Assembly (NCBI GenBank): GCA_902772625.1
Contig: CACYBP010000301.1
Location: forward strand, 1-7,201
Source: Oscillospiraceae bacterium
GTDB lineage: Bacteria; Bacillota; Clostridia; Oscillospirales; QAMX01
Length of the DNA: 7,201 nucleotides
Direction of reading: 5' to 3'
Shown here: positions 1 through 5,896 of the stretch, piece by piece
Layout of the letters: each line of letters starts with the position of its first letter
How positions within the stretch are numbered: the first letter of the stretch is position 1
Notes under the pieces: model-generated
Seen by the model: the letters and a program-made list of their open reading frames with translations, nothing else
What the model was told of the DNA's origin: nothing
The model's database searches: none
Program-made: the position numbers and the translations under genes

Positions 1-1969
1 CCATCGCCGTGAGCTTCGCCGCCGAGGAATAGGTGCTTCCCGCCGCGTTCTTCACGACGCACCGGTACTGGCATCCGTTGTTGGTGGAGGTGGCCGTGAC
101 CGTGACGCTGGAAGAAGTCTTGCCCGACCAGTTTTTCCACGCGGTGGCCGAGGCCGATTTATACTGCCACTGGTAAGTGAGGCCGGTGCCGGCGGCGGTC
201 ACCTTGAAGGTCACGGACGATCCGGTGGCGACGGTCTGGCTCTTCGGCTGGGCGGTGATCACCGGCTTCGACGCGCTGAGCGTCAGTTTGGCCGCGCTTG
301 ACGTCACGCTTCCCCCGTCGTTTTTCACGATGCAGCGGTACTGGCACCCGTTATTCGTCGAGGAAGCCGTGACCGTGACGCTGGAAGAAGTCTTGCCCGA
401 CCAGTTTTTCCACGTAGTGGCCGAGGCCGATTTATACTGCCACTGGTAAGTAAGGCCCGTGCCGGCGGCGACGACTTTGAAGGTCGCGCTGCTCCCCGCG
501 GAAACCGTCTTGTTCTGGGGCTGGGTGGTAATCGTGGGCTTTGCGACGTCGGTCAGAATGAAGGAGATCCCCTCGCTCTTCGCGTACATGTGCGCCGCGG
601 AATTCGAGGTACAGCGGATCACGAGATCGTCGGCGCAGTAGGCGAAGGCGCCTTCCCCGACGGTCTTCACCGTGGCGGGGACCGTCACCTGCGTAAGCTG
701 GTCGCATCCGAAGAAGGCCCATCCGCCGATCGAGGTGATCTGGGACGGGATGGTGATCGATTTGAGCGAACCGCAGAACTCAAAGGCACCTTCCGGAATC
801 TTGGTCAGCCCGGAGGGGAAGGTGAAGCTTTGCAGCGCGGCGCAGGTGGAGAAGGTCTCCTCTCCCATGGTCTTCAGACCGGGCAGGGATACCTTTGTCA
901 GATACAAGGCACCGGTGAAGGCGTAATCCTCCGTGGCGGTCACTGTGGACGCGGCGGTGAAGGAGGTCGCCGTCTTTCCTCCCGGATAAGAGATGATCTT
1001 GGTCTTCGCCTTGTTATAGAGCACGCCGTCCTCGGACGAATAGGCCGTGCTCCCCGACGCCACCGTGAAGGCGGTGATGCCGCTGGCGGCTCCGACCCCG
1101 TTTCCGATGGAGGTGACCGAGGAGGGAATGAAAAGCGCCGTTATCTTGTCGTCGTACGCAAAAGCGTAGCTGCCCAGCGTCAGAAGCCCGGAGGGCAGAG
1201 TGACGCCGGTGAGTCCGTAGCATTCAGAGAAGGCGAAGCTCCTGATGGTCTTGACCGAGGCGGGAATGGTGACCGAGGTCAGCTTTCCGGCGCCGGAGAA
1301 GGCCTCGCACCCCACGGTGACGGTGCCCGAGGGGATCGCGTAGTTCGTCGCCGCCGCGCCCTGGGGATAAGCCACCAGCGTTTTGGCGTCCTTCGTGAAG
1401 AGCACGCCGGATTTGGCGACAAAATACGCGTTGCCCGAAGTCACGGTGAAGGATTTGATCTTTTCGCAGAGGGCGAAGGGATTGTCCCCCAGCGTTTTCA
1501 GGCTCTTGGGCAGGGTGACCGCGGTGAGACCGGTGGCGGCAAACGCCTCCTCCCCGATCTCGAGAAGGCCTTCGGGCAGGGTGATGGAGGAAAGGGCCGG
1601 GCAATTTCTGAAGGCGCTTTCCCCGATTTCCTCAAGGCCGACCGAAAGCTTGACGGTCTTCAGCTTATCAAGTCCCTCAAATGCAGCGGATCCGACGGTC
1701 TCGACGCTGGCGGGGATGGTTACCGCGGTCAGGGCTTCCGCGCCGGTAAAGGCATACTCGCCGATTTCGGTCACGGGAGCGCCGCCGAGTTTTGAGGGGA
1801 CCGTTACCGACGTGCCGGTGCCCCGATAATAGGTGACGGTCGCTTCTCCGTCCTCGATCACATACTCCCAGTTTCCGCTGACCGCCGCCTCGGCGGGGAG
1901 CGCCGGCAGGAAGGGCAGCAAAAGAAGGAGAGAGAGAACCAGCGCGGCCGTGCGAATCAATCTTTTCAT
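1..1969 (-). CDS. Secreted BspA-type leucine-rich-repeat protein with C-terminal Ig-like repeats (3' end outside window)
   Basis: A single frame stays open from the ATG at 1969 to the window edge (656 codons). A ribosome site GAAAGGAG lies at 1985-1978, 8 bases upstream of the ATG. Residues 1-29 form a signal peptide: a basic start (MKRLIR), a leucine-rich core, and a likely cut after AEA or AEAA. Residues about 45-465 are LRR_5/BspA repeats of the form 'LTSVTIPASVKTIGxxAFxxC'. They are interrupted twice by the family's typical insert (SGVLFTKDAKTLVAYP and DGVLYNKAKTKIISYP). Residues about 477-567 and 568-656 are two Ig-like domains of 91 residues each, with the conserved core YQWQYKSASAT-WKNWSGKT and a following C-Q-Y-R-C. 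Families of this build are secreted or wall-attached and often bind host or matrix ligands; a binding role here is inference. The anchor, if any, lies beyond position 1. No promoter is obvious in the 78 bases behind the phosphoesterase gene, so co-transcription with it is possible. Confidence 0.93.
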   Translation of the reverse strand, partial: MKRLIRTAALVLSLLLLLPFLPALPAEAAVSGNWEYVIEDGEATVTYYRGTGTSVTVPSKLGGAPVTEIGEYAFTGAEALTAVTIPASVETVGSAAFEGLDKLKTVKLSVGLEEIGESAFRNCPALSSITLPEGLLEIGEEAFAATGLTAVTLPKSLKTLGDNPFALCEKIKSFTVTSGNAYFVAKSGVLFTKDAKTLVAYPQGAAATNYAIPSGTVTVGCEAFSGAGKLTSVTIPASVKTIRSFAFSECYGLTGVTLPSGLLTLGSYAFAYDDKITALFIPSSVTSIGNGVGAASGITAFTVASGSTAYSSEDGVLYNKAKTKIISYPGGKTATSFTAASTVTATEDYAFTGALYLTKVSLPGLKTMGEETFSTCAALQSFTFPSGLTKIPEGAFEFCGSLKSITIPSQITSIGGWAFFGCDQLTQVTVPATVKTVGEGAFAYCADDLVIRCTSNSAAHMYAKSEGISFILTDVAKPTITTQPQNKTVSAGSSATFKVVAAGTGLTYQWQYKSASATTWKNWSGKTSSSVTVTASSTNNGCQYRCIVKNDGGSVTSSAAKLTLSASKPVITAQPKSQTVATGSSVTFKVTAAGTGLTYQWQYKSASATAWKNWSGKTSSSVTVTATSTNNGCQYRCVVKNAAGSTYSSAAKLTAM
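94..197 (-). repeat. Ig-like domain DNA repeat, copy 2 (C-terminal copy)
   Basis: This 104-base stretch matches 367-470 with only four base differences, an exact offset of 273 bases (91 codons). It encodes the core of the second Ig-like domain (YQWQYKSASATAWKNWSGKT). Sequence on either side of the core is clearly more diverged between the two copies, so the core has been kept alike by recent duplication, gene conversion or strong selection. Confidence 0.9.
367..470 (-). repeat. Ig-like domain DNA repeat, copy 1 (N-terminal copy)
   Basis: Partner of the repeat at 94-197. It encodes the core of the first Ig-like domain (YQWQYKSASATTWKNWSGKT). The two cores differ at one residue (T versus A before WKNW), and the four base differences are the only ones over 104 bases. 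The array may continue past the left edge of the window, since the gene remains open there. Confidence 0.9.
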
Positions 1970-2008
1970 CAGAATCGCTCCTTTCAAACTGTCAGACAAG
2001 AGTCTCGC

Positions 2009-2033
2009 CCGGAAAAGGCAAGGCCTTTCCCGG
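2009..2033 (-). other. Hairpin between the phosphoesterase and LRR genes
   Basis: An inverted repeat CCGGGAAAGGC / GCCTTTTCCGG surrounds a 3-base loop when read on the minus strand. In minus-strand RNA all 11 positions pair, one as G-U. It lies 15 bases after the phosphoesterase stop codon and 40 bases before the LRR start. No T-run follows it, so it is a poor intrinsic terminator. It could protect the upstream mRNA 3' end, act as a weak attenuator, or have no role. Confidence 0.5.
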
Positions 2034-2047
2034 CGGGACGGGACGCC

Positions 2048-3097
2048 CTATTTTTTGCCCCGGCGGATTTCTTCCCCGGGGTAATCCTCCACGCAATCCG
2101 CCGCGCGGATCATGTACGTCTCCACGTTCCAGGGATCCTTTTCGTACACGTCCACGATCCGGCCGCCGCGCATGTCGTCGTCGCAGTAGCAGTCGTAGTT
2201 GATCCCCGCGTCGTAGGTCATTTTGATGCCGAGGTAATCCCCCTCGTAATCGTTGATGTGGTCGTGTCCGACCACGATGGTCTTCACGTCGCCCCTCTGC
2301 ACCAGGGCTGAATAGAGGCCGGAATTCACCGGGCCGGAGCCGATATGCTCCCGCCGGAGGCCCTTGTAACGGGTCTCCGCCACGTTTTTATAGGGCAGGA
2401 CGTACTCCGGGCAGGGCATATGCATGGTGAGAAGGCCGGGCACCTTGCCGCCCTCCCTCTCCTCCAGTTCTTCAGACAGGTTCCAGTACCAGGCGATCTG
2501 CTCGAACCGGACCGCGTCGTACCCCTGGGAAACGTAGAGCGGATCGGGAAGTCTGGCAAGCTTCTCGTCGGGAGGGAGGCCGCATTCGGCGAGAAATCCG
2601 CCGACGCCCCGGTGGCTGTCCATGTTCCAGATCGCGTATCTGATCTTATCGTCCTGTTCGCCGTAGACCGGCAGAAGATAATTCCCGGTTCCCTGCACCC
2701 GCTCGGGTCCCCTTTTGGTCAGGCAGAGAGGAAATTCCTCATAGACCTTCTGCTGTTCGGAGACCGGATACCCGCGTTCGGCGTCATGGTTGCCGAAGAC
2801 GTGCGCCCAGAGGATCCCGCGTTTTTCCATCTCCCCCACCACCTCGGTAAGGAAGGCGCGCAGGGTTTCGGGGCTTTCGGCCGCGTCGCGCCAGACGATA
2901 TCGCCGAGCAGAAGCACCAGATCAGGCTTCGCCCGGTCCAGGATCGCCCCGATATCGCGGGTCAGCCGCCGGTCGAAATCCACCACGCCGTGCAGGTCCG
3001 AAAAGGTCAGGATGCGGAATCTCCCGTCGCGGAACCGGAGCTTTCTGCGGTTTTCCACCGCCTCCGGAAGATGCTCCAGAGAATCAAAAAAGGGCAT
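2048..3097 (-). CDS. Calcineurin-like metallophosphoesterase, Dcr2/PAP29-like
   Basis: A complete 349-residue protein, ATG at 3097 and TAG at 2050-2048, preceded by a strong AAGGAGGTG site (3111-3103). The metal-binding motifs of the metallophosphoesterase fold appear in order: D34 and H36 in SDLHG, D66 in GDIV, GNHD at 102-105, H226 in TMHMP, and GHDH at 277-280. The full set implies an active two-metal phosphohydrolase. NMDSH (158-162), GYDAVRFEQIAWY (192-204) and GHDHINDYEG (277 onward) resemble the subgroup containing yeast Dcr2 and plant PAP28/29. No signal peptide or membrane segment is visible, so it is probably cytoplasmic. The substrate cannot be read from the sequence. The divergently transcribed neighbour and the downstream LRR gene give no clear functional link. 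Family assignment is firm; subgroup assignment is from recalled motifs. Confidence 0.92.
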   Translation of the reverse strand: MPFFDSLEHLPEAVENRRKLRFRDGRFRILTFSDLHGVVDFDRRLTRDIGAILDRAKPDLVLLLGDIVWRDAAESPETLRAFLTEVVGEMEKRGILWAHVFGNHDAERGYPVSEQQKVYEEFPLCLTKRGPERVQGTGNYLLPVYGEQDDKIRYAIWNMDSHRGVGGFLAECGLPPDEKLARLPDPLYVSQGYDAVRFEQIAWYWNLSEELEEREGGKVPGLLTMHMPCPEYVLPYKNVAETRYKGLRREHIGSGPVNSGLYSALVQRGDVKTIVVGHDHINDYEGDYLGIKMTYDAGINYDCYCDDDMRGGRIVDVYEKDPWNVETYMIRAADCVEDYPGEEIRRGKK

Positions 3098-3126
3098 AAA
3101 GACACCTCCTTGCCGTTCCCGCCTTT

Positions 3127-3155
3127 ATTATGCCACAGGGAAAAGCCGGATGCAA
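3127..3155 (-). promoter_or_regulatory. Probable sigma-A promoter of the phosphoesterase gene
   Basis: Read on the minus strand, TTGCAT (3155-3150) and CATAAT (3132-3127) are separated by exactly 17 bases. The -10 box matches consensus at 5 of 6 positions; the -35 matches only the leading TTG. Transcription would start near 3120, leaving a leader of about 23 bases that includes the AAGGAGGTG ribosome site. Plausible by position, but the -35 is weak. Confidence 0.5.
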
Positions 3156-3181
3156 GAGAGCTTCATCTCTTTTTTCGCATA

Positions 3182-3197
3182 CTTTTTCCGGAAAAAG
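3182..3197. promoter_or_regulatory. Perfect 16-bp palindrome, possible operator
   Basis: CTTTTTCCGGAAAAAG is a perfect inverted repeat without a spacer, in the divergent intergenic region. It sits upstream of the minus-strand promoter and 20 bases before the ribosome site of the plus-strand gene. Dyads of this size in such a position are often bound by dimeric regulators. No regulator gene is present in the window and no second copy was seen, so an operator role is inference. Confidence 0.4.
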
Positions 3198-3229
3198 AGA
3201 AACTACGGTTGAAGAAAGGAGGGAGCAAC

Positions 3230-3664
3230 CTGATCCACGAAGATACCATCAAGCTCCTGCGCGAATGCAGCGCGGGCGTCCGGATGGGGCTTTCGGCCCT
3301 GGACGGCGTATTGGAGAAAAAGCCTTCCCCCGAGATCTCGCCGGTTCTTCAGAGAGCGCGCCGGTCTCACGAGGTCCTGGGAGACGAGATCGACGACGCG
3401 CTCCGCCGGTTCGGAGACGAGGAAAAGAACCCGCACCCGGTGGCCGCGTTTTCCTCCCGGATGAAGACTGAGCTGCGCCTGGCGGCGGGGAGCGACGACG
3501 CAGCCGTGGCCGATCTTCTGACCGACGGCGGGAATATGGGCGTGAAGTCGCTGAACCGTTACCTGAACCGCTATCAGGCCGCCGACGCCGATTCCCGTGC
3601 CATCGCGCGAAGGCTTTCCGATCTGGAGGAGGCCATGGTGCGGGATCTGCGGGCGTTTTTGTGA
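3230..3664 (+). CDS. Small helical-bundle protein, DUF2383-like clostridial family, probable CTG start
   Basis: Read from CTG at 3230, the frame gives 144 residues ending at TGA 3662-3664. The start is chosen because AAAGGAGGG (3215-3223) places AGGAGG 7 bases upstream of the CTG, and because the resulting N-terminus (M)IHEDTIKLLREC resembles what I recall of clostridial relatives, which begin M-N-E-x-TIKLL. A TTG at 3209 precedes the ribosome site and has none of its own. The first in-frame ATG, at 3284, would remove 18 residues of the first helix. The protein is mostly amphipathic helix, with a conserved-looking stretch TDGGNMGVKSLNRYLN (98-113) and no signal peptide, membrane segment or cysteine cluster. 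The family resembles DUF2383/PA2169-type four-helix bundles of unknown role. A strong hairpin follows, so it is probably its own transcription unit ahead of ktrBA. Confidence 0.8.
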   Translation: MIHEDTIKLLRECSAGVRMGLSALDGVLEKKPSPEISPVLQRARRSHEVLGDEIDDALRRFGDEEKNPHPVAAFSSRMKTELRLAAGSDDAAVADLLTDGGNMGVKSLNRYLNRYQAADADSRAIARRLSDLEEAMVRDLRAFL

Positions 3665-3685
3665 ATCCTGCGCCGTTTTTTCCGG

Positions 3686-3717
3686 GGGCCGCCTCTTTTC
3701 TCCGAAAGAGGCGGCCC
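3686..3717 (+). terminator. Intrinsic terminator after the small helical protein gene
   Basis: GGGCCGCCTCTTT (3686-3698) pairs perfectly with AAAGAGGCGGCCC (3705-3717) over 13 bp around a 6-base loop. The following bases TGCTTCTT are only moderately T-rich, so termination may be incomplete and allow some read-through into ktrB. It lies 21 bases after the stop codon. Confidence 0.65.
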
Positions 3718-3723
3718 TGCTTC

Positions 3724-3752
3724 TTGAATTGTGCCTCTGTTTGTGCTAAAAT
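3724..3752 (+). promoter_or_regulatory. ktrB: Sigma-A promoter of the ktrB-ktrA operon
   Basis: TTGAAT (3724-3729) and TAAAAT (3747-3752) are spaced by exactly 17 bases, with a TGC extended -10 directly before TAAAAT. Matches to consensus are 4/6 and 5/6. Transcription would begin near 3759, giving a leader of only about 23 bases, just enough for the ribosome site GGGAGGGG (3767-3774). The short leader leaves no room for a riboswitch such as the c-di-AMP type that precedes some ktr genes. Confidence 0.75.
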
Positions 3753-3781
3753 GAGAAAAAATGCACGGGAGGGGCGTCTTT

Positions 3782-5125
3782 ATGAAGGGAAAACCGAAGC
3801 CGGTCCAAAGCGCGCCGCGCGCCATCGCCCTGAGCTTTCTCATTCTGATCCTCGTGGGCACGCTTCTTCTGATGCTTCCCTTCGCCTCCGCCGACGGACA
3901 CGGCGCGCCTTTTCTCGACGCGCTCTTCACCGGCGCCAGCGCCACCTGTGTGACCGGTCTCATCGTCAGAGACACCTTCCAGAGCTGGTCGCTTTTCGGG
4001 CAGATCGTGATCCTCGTTCTGATCCAGATCGGCGGGCTCGGCTTCATGACCGTGATCATTCTGTTTTCCCTGGCCTTCGGGAACCGGCTGGGCCTCGCCC
4101 GGCGGCAGCTCCTTCTGCGCTCGGTAGGCGCGATGGATTTTGCCGGGATGCGTCCCCTTCTGAAAAGAGTCATCCTCGGAACCCTGCTTTTCGAGGGAAG
4201 CGGCGCGCTGCTTCTTGCCCTGCGCTTCGTGCCCCGGTTCGGATGGGGACAGGGGATCTGGTTTGCGGTGTTTCACGCGATCTCGGCCTTCTGCAACGCG
4301 GGGTTCGATCTGATGGGCCATCAGGGGGCCTTCTCCTCCATGGTTCCCTTTTCGGACGACCCGCTGGTGCTTCTCACCCTCTCCTTCCTGATCCTCGTGG
4401 GCGGGGCGGGCTTCGTGGTGTGGCGCGACGTGTGGGAAAACGGATTCCGTTTTTCGAAGTATTCGCTTCACTCAAGGCTCGTGTTCTTTTCGATGGCGGT
4501 CCTGACGGTGATCCCCACGGCGCTCTTCCTGATCTCCGAGCGGAGCGGGCTTTTCGCCGATATGCCCTTCGGGAACGCGCTGCTCTCCGCCTTCTTTCTC
4601 GCGGTCTCGCCGCGCACGGCGGGATTCAACTCTCTCCCCCTTCAGAAGCTTTCGGGCGGCGGGTTCCTTCTGGAATGCCTTCTGATGTTCATCGGCGGGA
4701 ACCCCGGCTCCACCGCGGGCGGCGTGAAAACCACCACCGTTCTGGTGCTGGTCCTCGGGGTGGCGTCCACCCTGCGCCGCCGGAAGAGCATTTCGGCCGG
4801 AAAGCGCAGTCTGGAGGAGGATTCCCTGCGCACCGCCTCCTCCATCGTTTCGCTCTATCTTCTGGCGGTGCTCTCCTCGGTATTCCTGCTTTCGGTGCTT
4901 GAAAAGGCGCCGCTCGGAGAGCTCTTCTTCCACGCGATCTCGGCCGCGGCCACCGTGGGCCTTTCGGTGGGCGAGCTCGCGGGATACACGGCGGTCTCCC
5001 GGATCGTTCTGATCCTTTTGATGTATTTCGGCCGGATCGGCGGCCTGTCCCTTGCCCTTGCCTTCGCCGACGCGAAGGAAACCCCCGCGGCGGAACGCCC
5101 GGTGGAAAAAATCATGATCGGCTGA
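3782..5125 (+). CDS. ktrB: KtrB/TrkH-family potassium uptake channel subunit
   Basis: A 447-residue integral membrane protein, the usual size for KtrB, which moves K+ (often with Na+ coupling) across the cytoplasmic membrane as a dimer on a ring of KtrA. It has the four M1-P-M2 units of the superfamily. Each pore loop keeps its filter glycine: SATCVTGL (53-60, G59), SAFCNAGFD (168-176, G174), SPRTAGFN (276-283, G281) and AATVGLS (389-395, G393). The gating loop region GGNPGSTAGGVKTTT is at 305-319, and the C-terminal GRIGGLSL begins at 417. ATG 3782 is chosen over the in-frame ATG at 3761 because GGGAGGGG (3767-3774) lies 7 bases before 3782, and the predicted transcript start (near 3759) leaves no leader for the earlier one. 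It is followed after 25 bases by ktrA. The K+ filter is intact; Na+ dependence cannot be judged from sequence. Confidence 0.96.
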   Translation: MKGKPKPVQSAPRAIALSFLILILVGTLLLMLPFASADGHGAPFLDALFTGASATCVTGLIVRDTFQSWSLFGQIVILVLIQIGGLGFMTVIILFSLAFGNRLGLARRQLLLRSVGAMDFAGMRPLLKRVILGTLLFEGSGALLLALRFVPRFGWGQGIWFAVFHAISAFCNAGFDLMGHQGAFSSMVPFSDDPLVLLTLSFLILVGGAGFVVWRDVWENGFRFSKYSLHSRLVFFSMAVLTVIPTALFLISERSGLFADMPFGNALLSAFFLAVSPRTAGFNSLPLQKLSGGGFLLECLLMFIGGNPGSTAGGVKTTTVLVLVLGVASTLRRRKSISAGKRSLEEDSLRTASSIVSLYLLAVLSSVFLLSVLEKAPLGELFFHAISAAATVGLSVGELAGYTAVSRIVLILLMYFGRIGGLSLALAFADAKETPAAERPVEKIMIG

Positions 5126-5150
5126 CCAGGCCCTTCTTCAGGAGGTACTT

Positions 5151-5795
5151 ATGAAATCCATACTTGTGATCGGCATGGGCCGGTTCGGATACCATCTGGC
5201 GAGAAAGCTTACCGAGCTCGGCAACGAGGTGATGGTGGTCGACCGGGACGCCGACAGGATCAACGAGATCGCGCCGCTTTTTGCCGACGCGCAGATCGCC
5301 GACTGCACCAAGGCCGCGGCGCTCCGTTCCTTCGGTCTGGACGGATTCGATCTCTGCTACGTCGCCATCGGCGACGATCTGGCGACCTGTCTGGAGATCA
5401 CCTATCAGCTCAAGGCCCTGGGCGCGAAGCACGTCGTCGCCAAGATCGGCAGCGAGCATCACGAAAAGTTTCTTCTGCAGGCCGGCGCCGACGAGGTGGT
5501 TTACCCCGAAAAAGAGATGGCCGTCAAGACCGCCGTGCGCCACGACGCCAAAAACGTATTCGATTACATAGAACTGACCGACACCTACGCCATCTACGAG
5601 GTGCCGGTGCCCTCCTCCTGGGTGGGAAAGAGCATTACCGCCCTGAACGTCCGGCGGAAATACAAGGTCAACGTTCTGGCCGTCACGATCGACGGCGAGC
5701 TGATCCCCATGCCGGGTCCCGACCACGTTTTCCGCGCGGGAGAGCGGATCACGGTGCTGGGCGAATCGGACGATATGTCCCGCCTGACCCGCTGA
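5151..5795 (+). CDS. ktrA: KtrA/TrkA-family potassium uptake regulatory subunit (RCK domains)
   Basis: A 214-residue cytosolic protein with one RCK_N plus RCK_C unit. This is the KtrA size; classical TrkA has two such units and is about twice as long. Residues 1-125 form a Rossmann fold with the nucleotide motif GMGRFG (8-13) and the acidic residue D31 at the end of the second strand (VVDRD), which in relatives contacts the ribose of ATP/ADP or NAD. Residues about 135-214 form the RCK_C domain, including VGKSITALNVRRKYKVNVLAV. In related Ktr systems this part binds cyclic di-AMP, which closes the transporter; that is family knowledge, not visible here. ATG 5151 has AGGAGG at 5140-5145, 5 bases upstream. 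The 25-base gap after ktrB and the shared terminator downstream indicate one operon. The octameric KtrA ring would gate KtrB. Confidence 0.95.
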   Translation: MKSILVIGMGRFGYHLARKLTELGNEVMVVDRDADRINEIAPLFADAQIADCTKAAALRSFGLDGFDLCYVAIGDDLATCLEITYQLKALGAKHVVAKIGSEHHEKFLLQAGADEVVYPEKEMAVKTAVRHDAKNVFDYIELTDTYAIYEVPVPSSWVGKSITALNVRRKYKVNVLAVTIDGELIPMPGPDHVFRAGERITVLGESDDMSRLTR

Positions 5796-5819
5796 GCGGG
5801 CCGCCGCAAAGCAAAAAAA

Positions 5820-5856
5820 CGCGCTCCGGAGGATTTACCTCCGGAGCGCGTTTTTT
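5820..5856. terminator. Bidirectional intrinsic terminator between ktrA and fhs
   Basis: CGCGCTCCGGAGG (5820-5832) pairs perfectly with CCTCCGGAGCGCG (5838-5850) around a 5-base loop. On the plus strand six T follow (5851-5856), then GCTTTT. On the minus strand seven T follow (complement of 5819-5813), then GCTTT. The A and T tracts can themselves pair and extend the stem. It sits 25 bases after the ktrA stop and 47 bases after the fhs stop, so it serves both convergent genes. Confidence 0.95.
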
Positions 5857-5896
5857 GCTTTTGGAAAGACCCGGCGGCTCTGATGAAGGCGCAGGA

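Noticed and set aside
94..470. The two 104-base repeats as a CRISPR array or mobile-element ends
   Set aside because: There are only two copies, far longer and farther apart than CRISPR repeats, and they are in frame with 91-codon Ig-like protein domains.
590..1795. A 401-codon open frame on the plus strand
   Set aside because: It lies antisense to the LRR gene, is rich in G, R and D, shows no domain, and lacks a good ribosome site. Long antisense frames are expected in GC-rich repetitive coding sequence.
2345..3229. Upstream extension of the small helical gene into a 439-codon plus-strand frame
   Set aside because: The first part is the antisense of the phosphoesterase, whose motifs are complete on the minus strand. 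The coding signal on the plus strand begins only after the ribosome site at 3215-3223.
3761..3781. ATG 3761 as an earlier ktrB start
   Set aside because: It lies upstream of the clear ribosome site at 3767-3774 and about 2 bases from the predicted transcript start. The extra residues (MHGRGVF) do not resemble the KtrB N-terminus.
3661..4902. A 413-codon plus-strand frame overlapping ktrB
   Set aside because: It is an out-of-frame reading of ktrB, with an arginine- and proline-rich low-complexity product. The ktrB frame carries all pore motifs.
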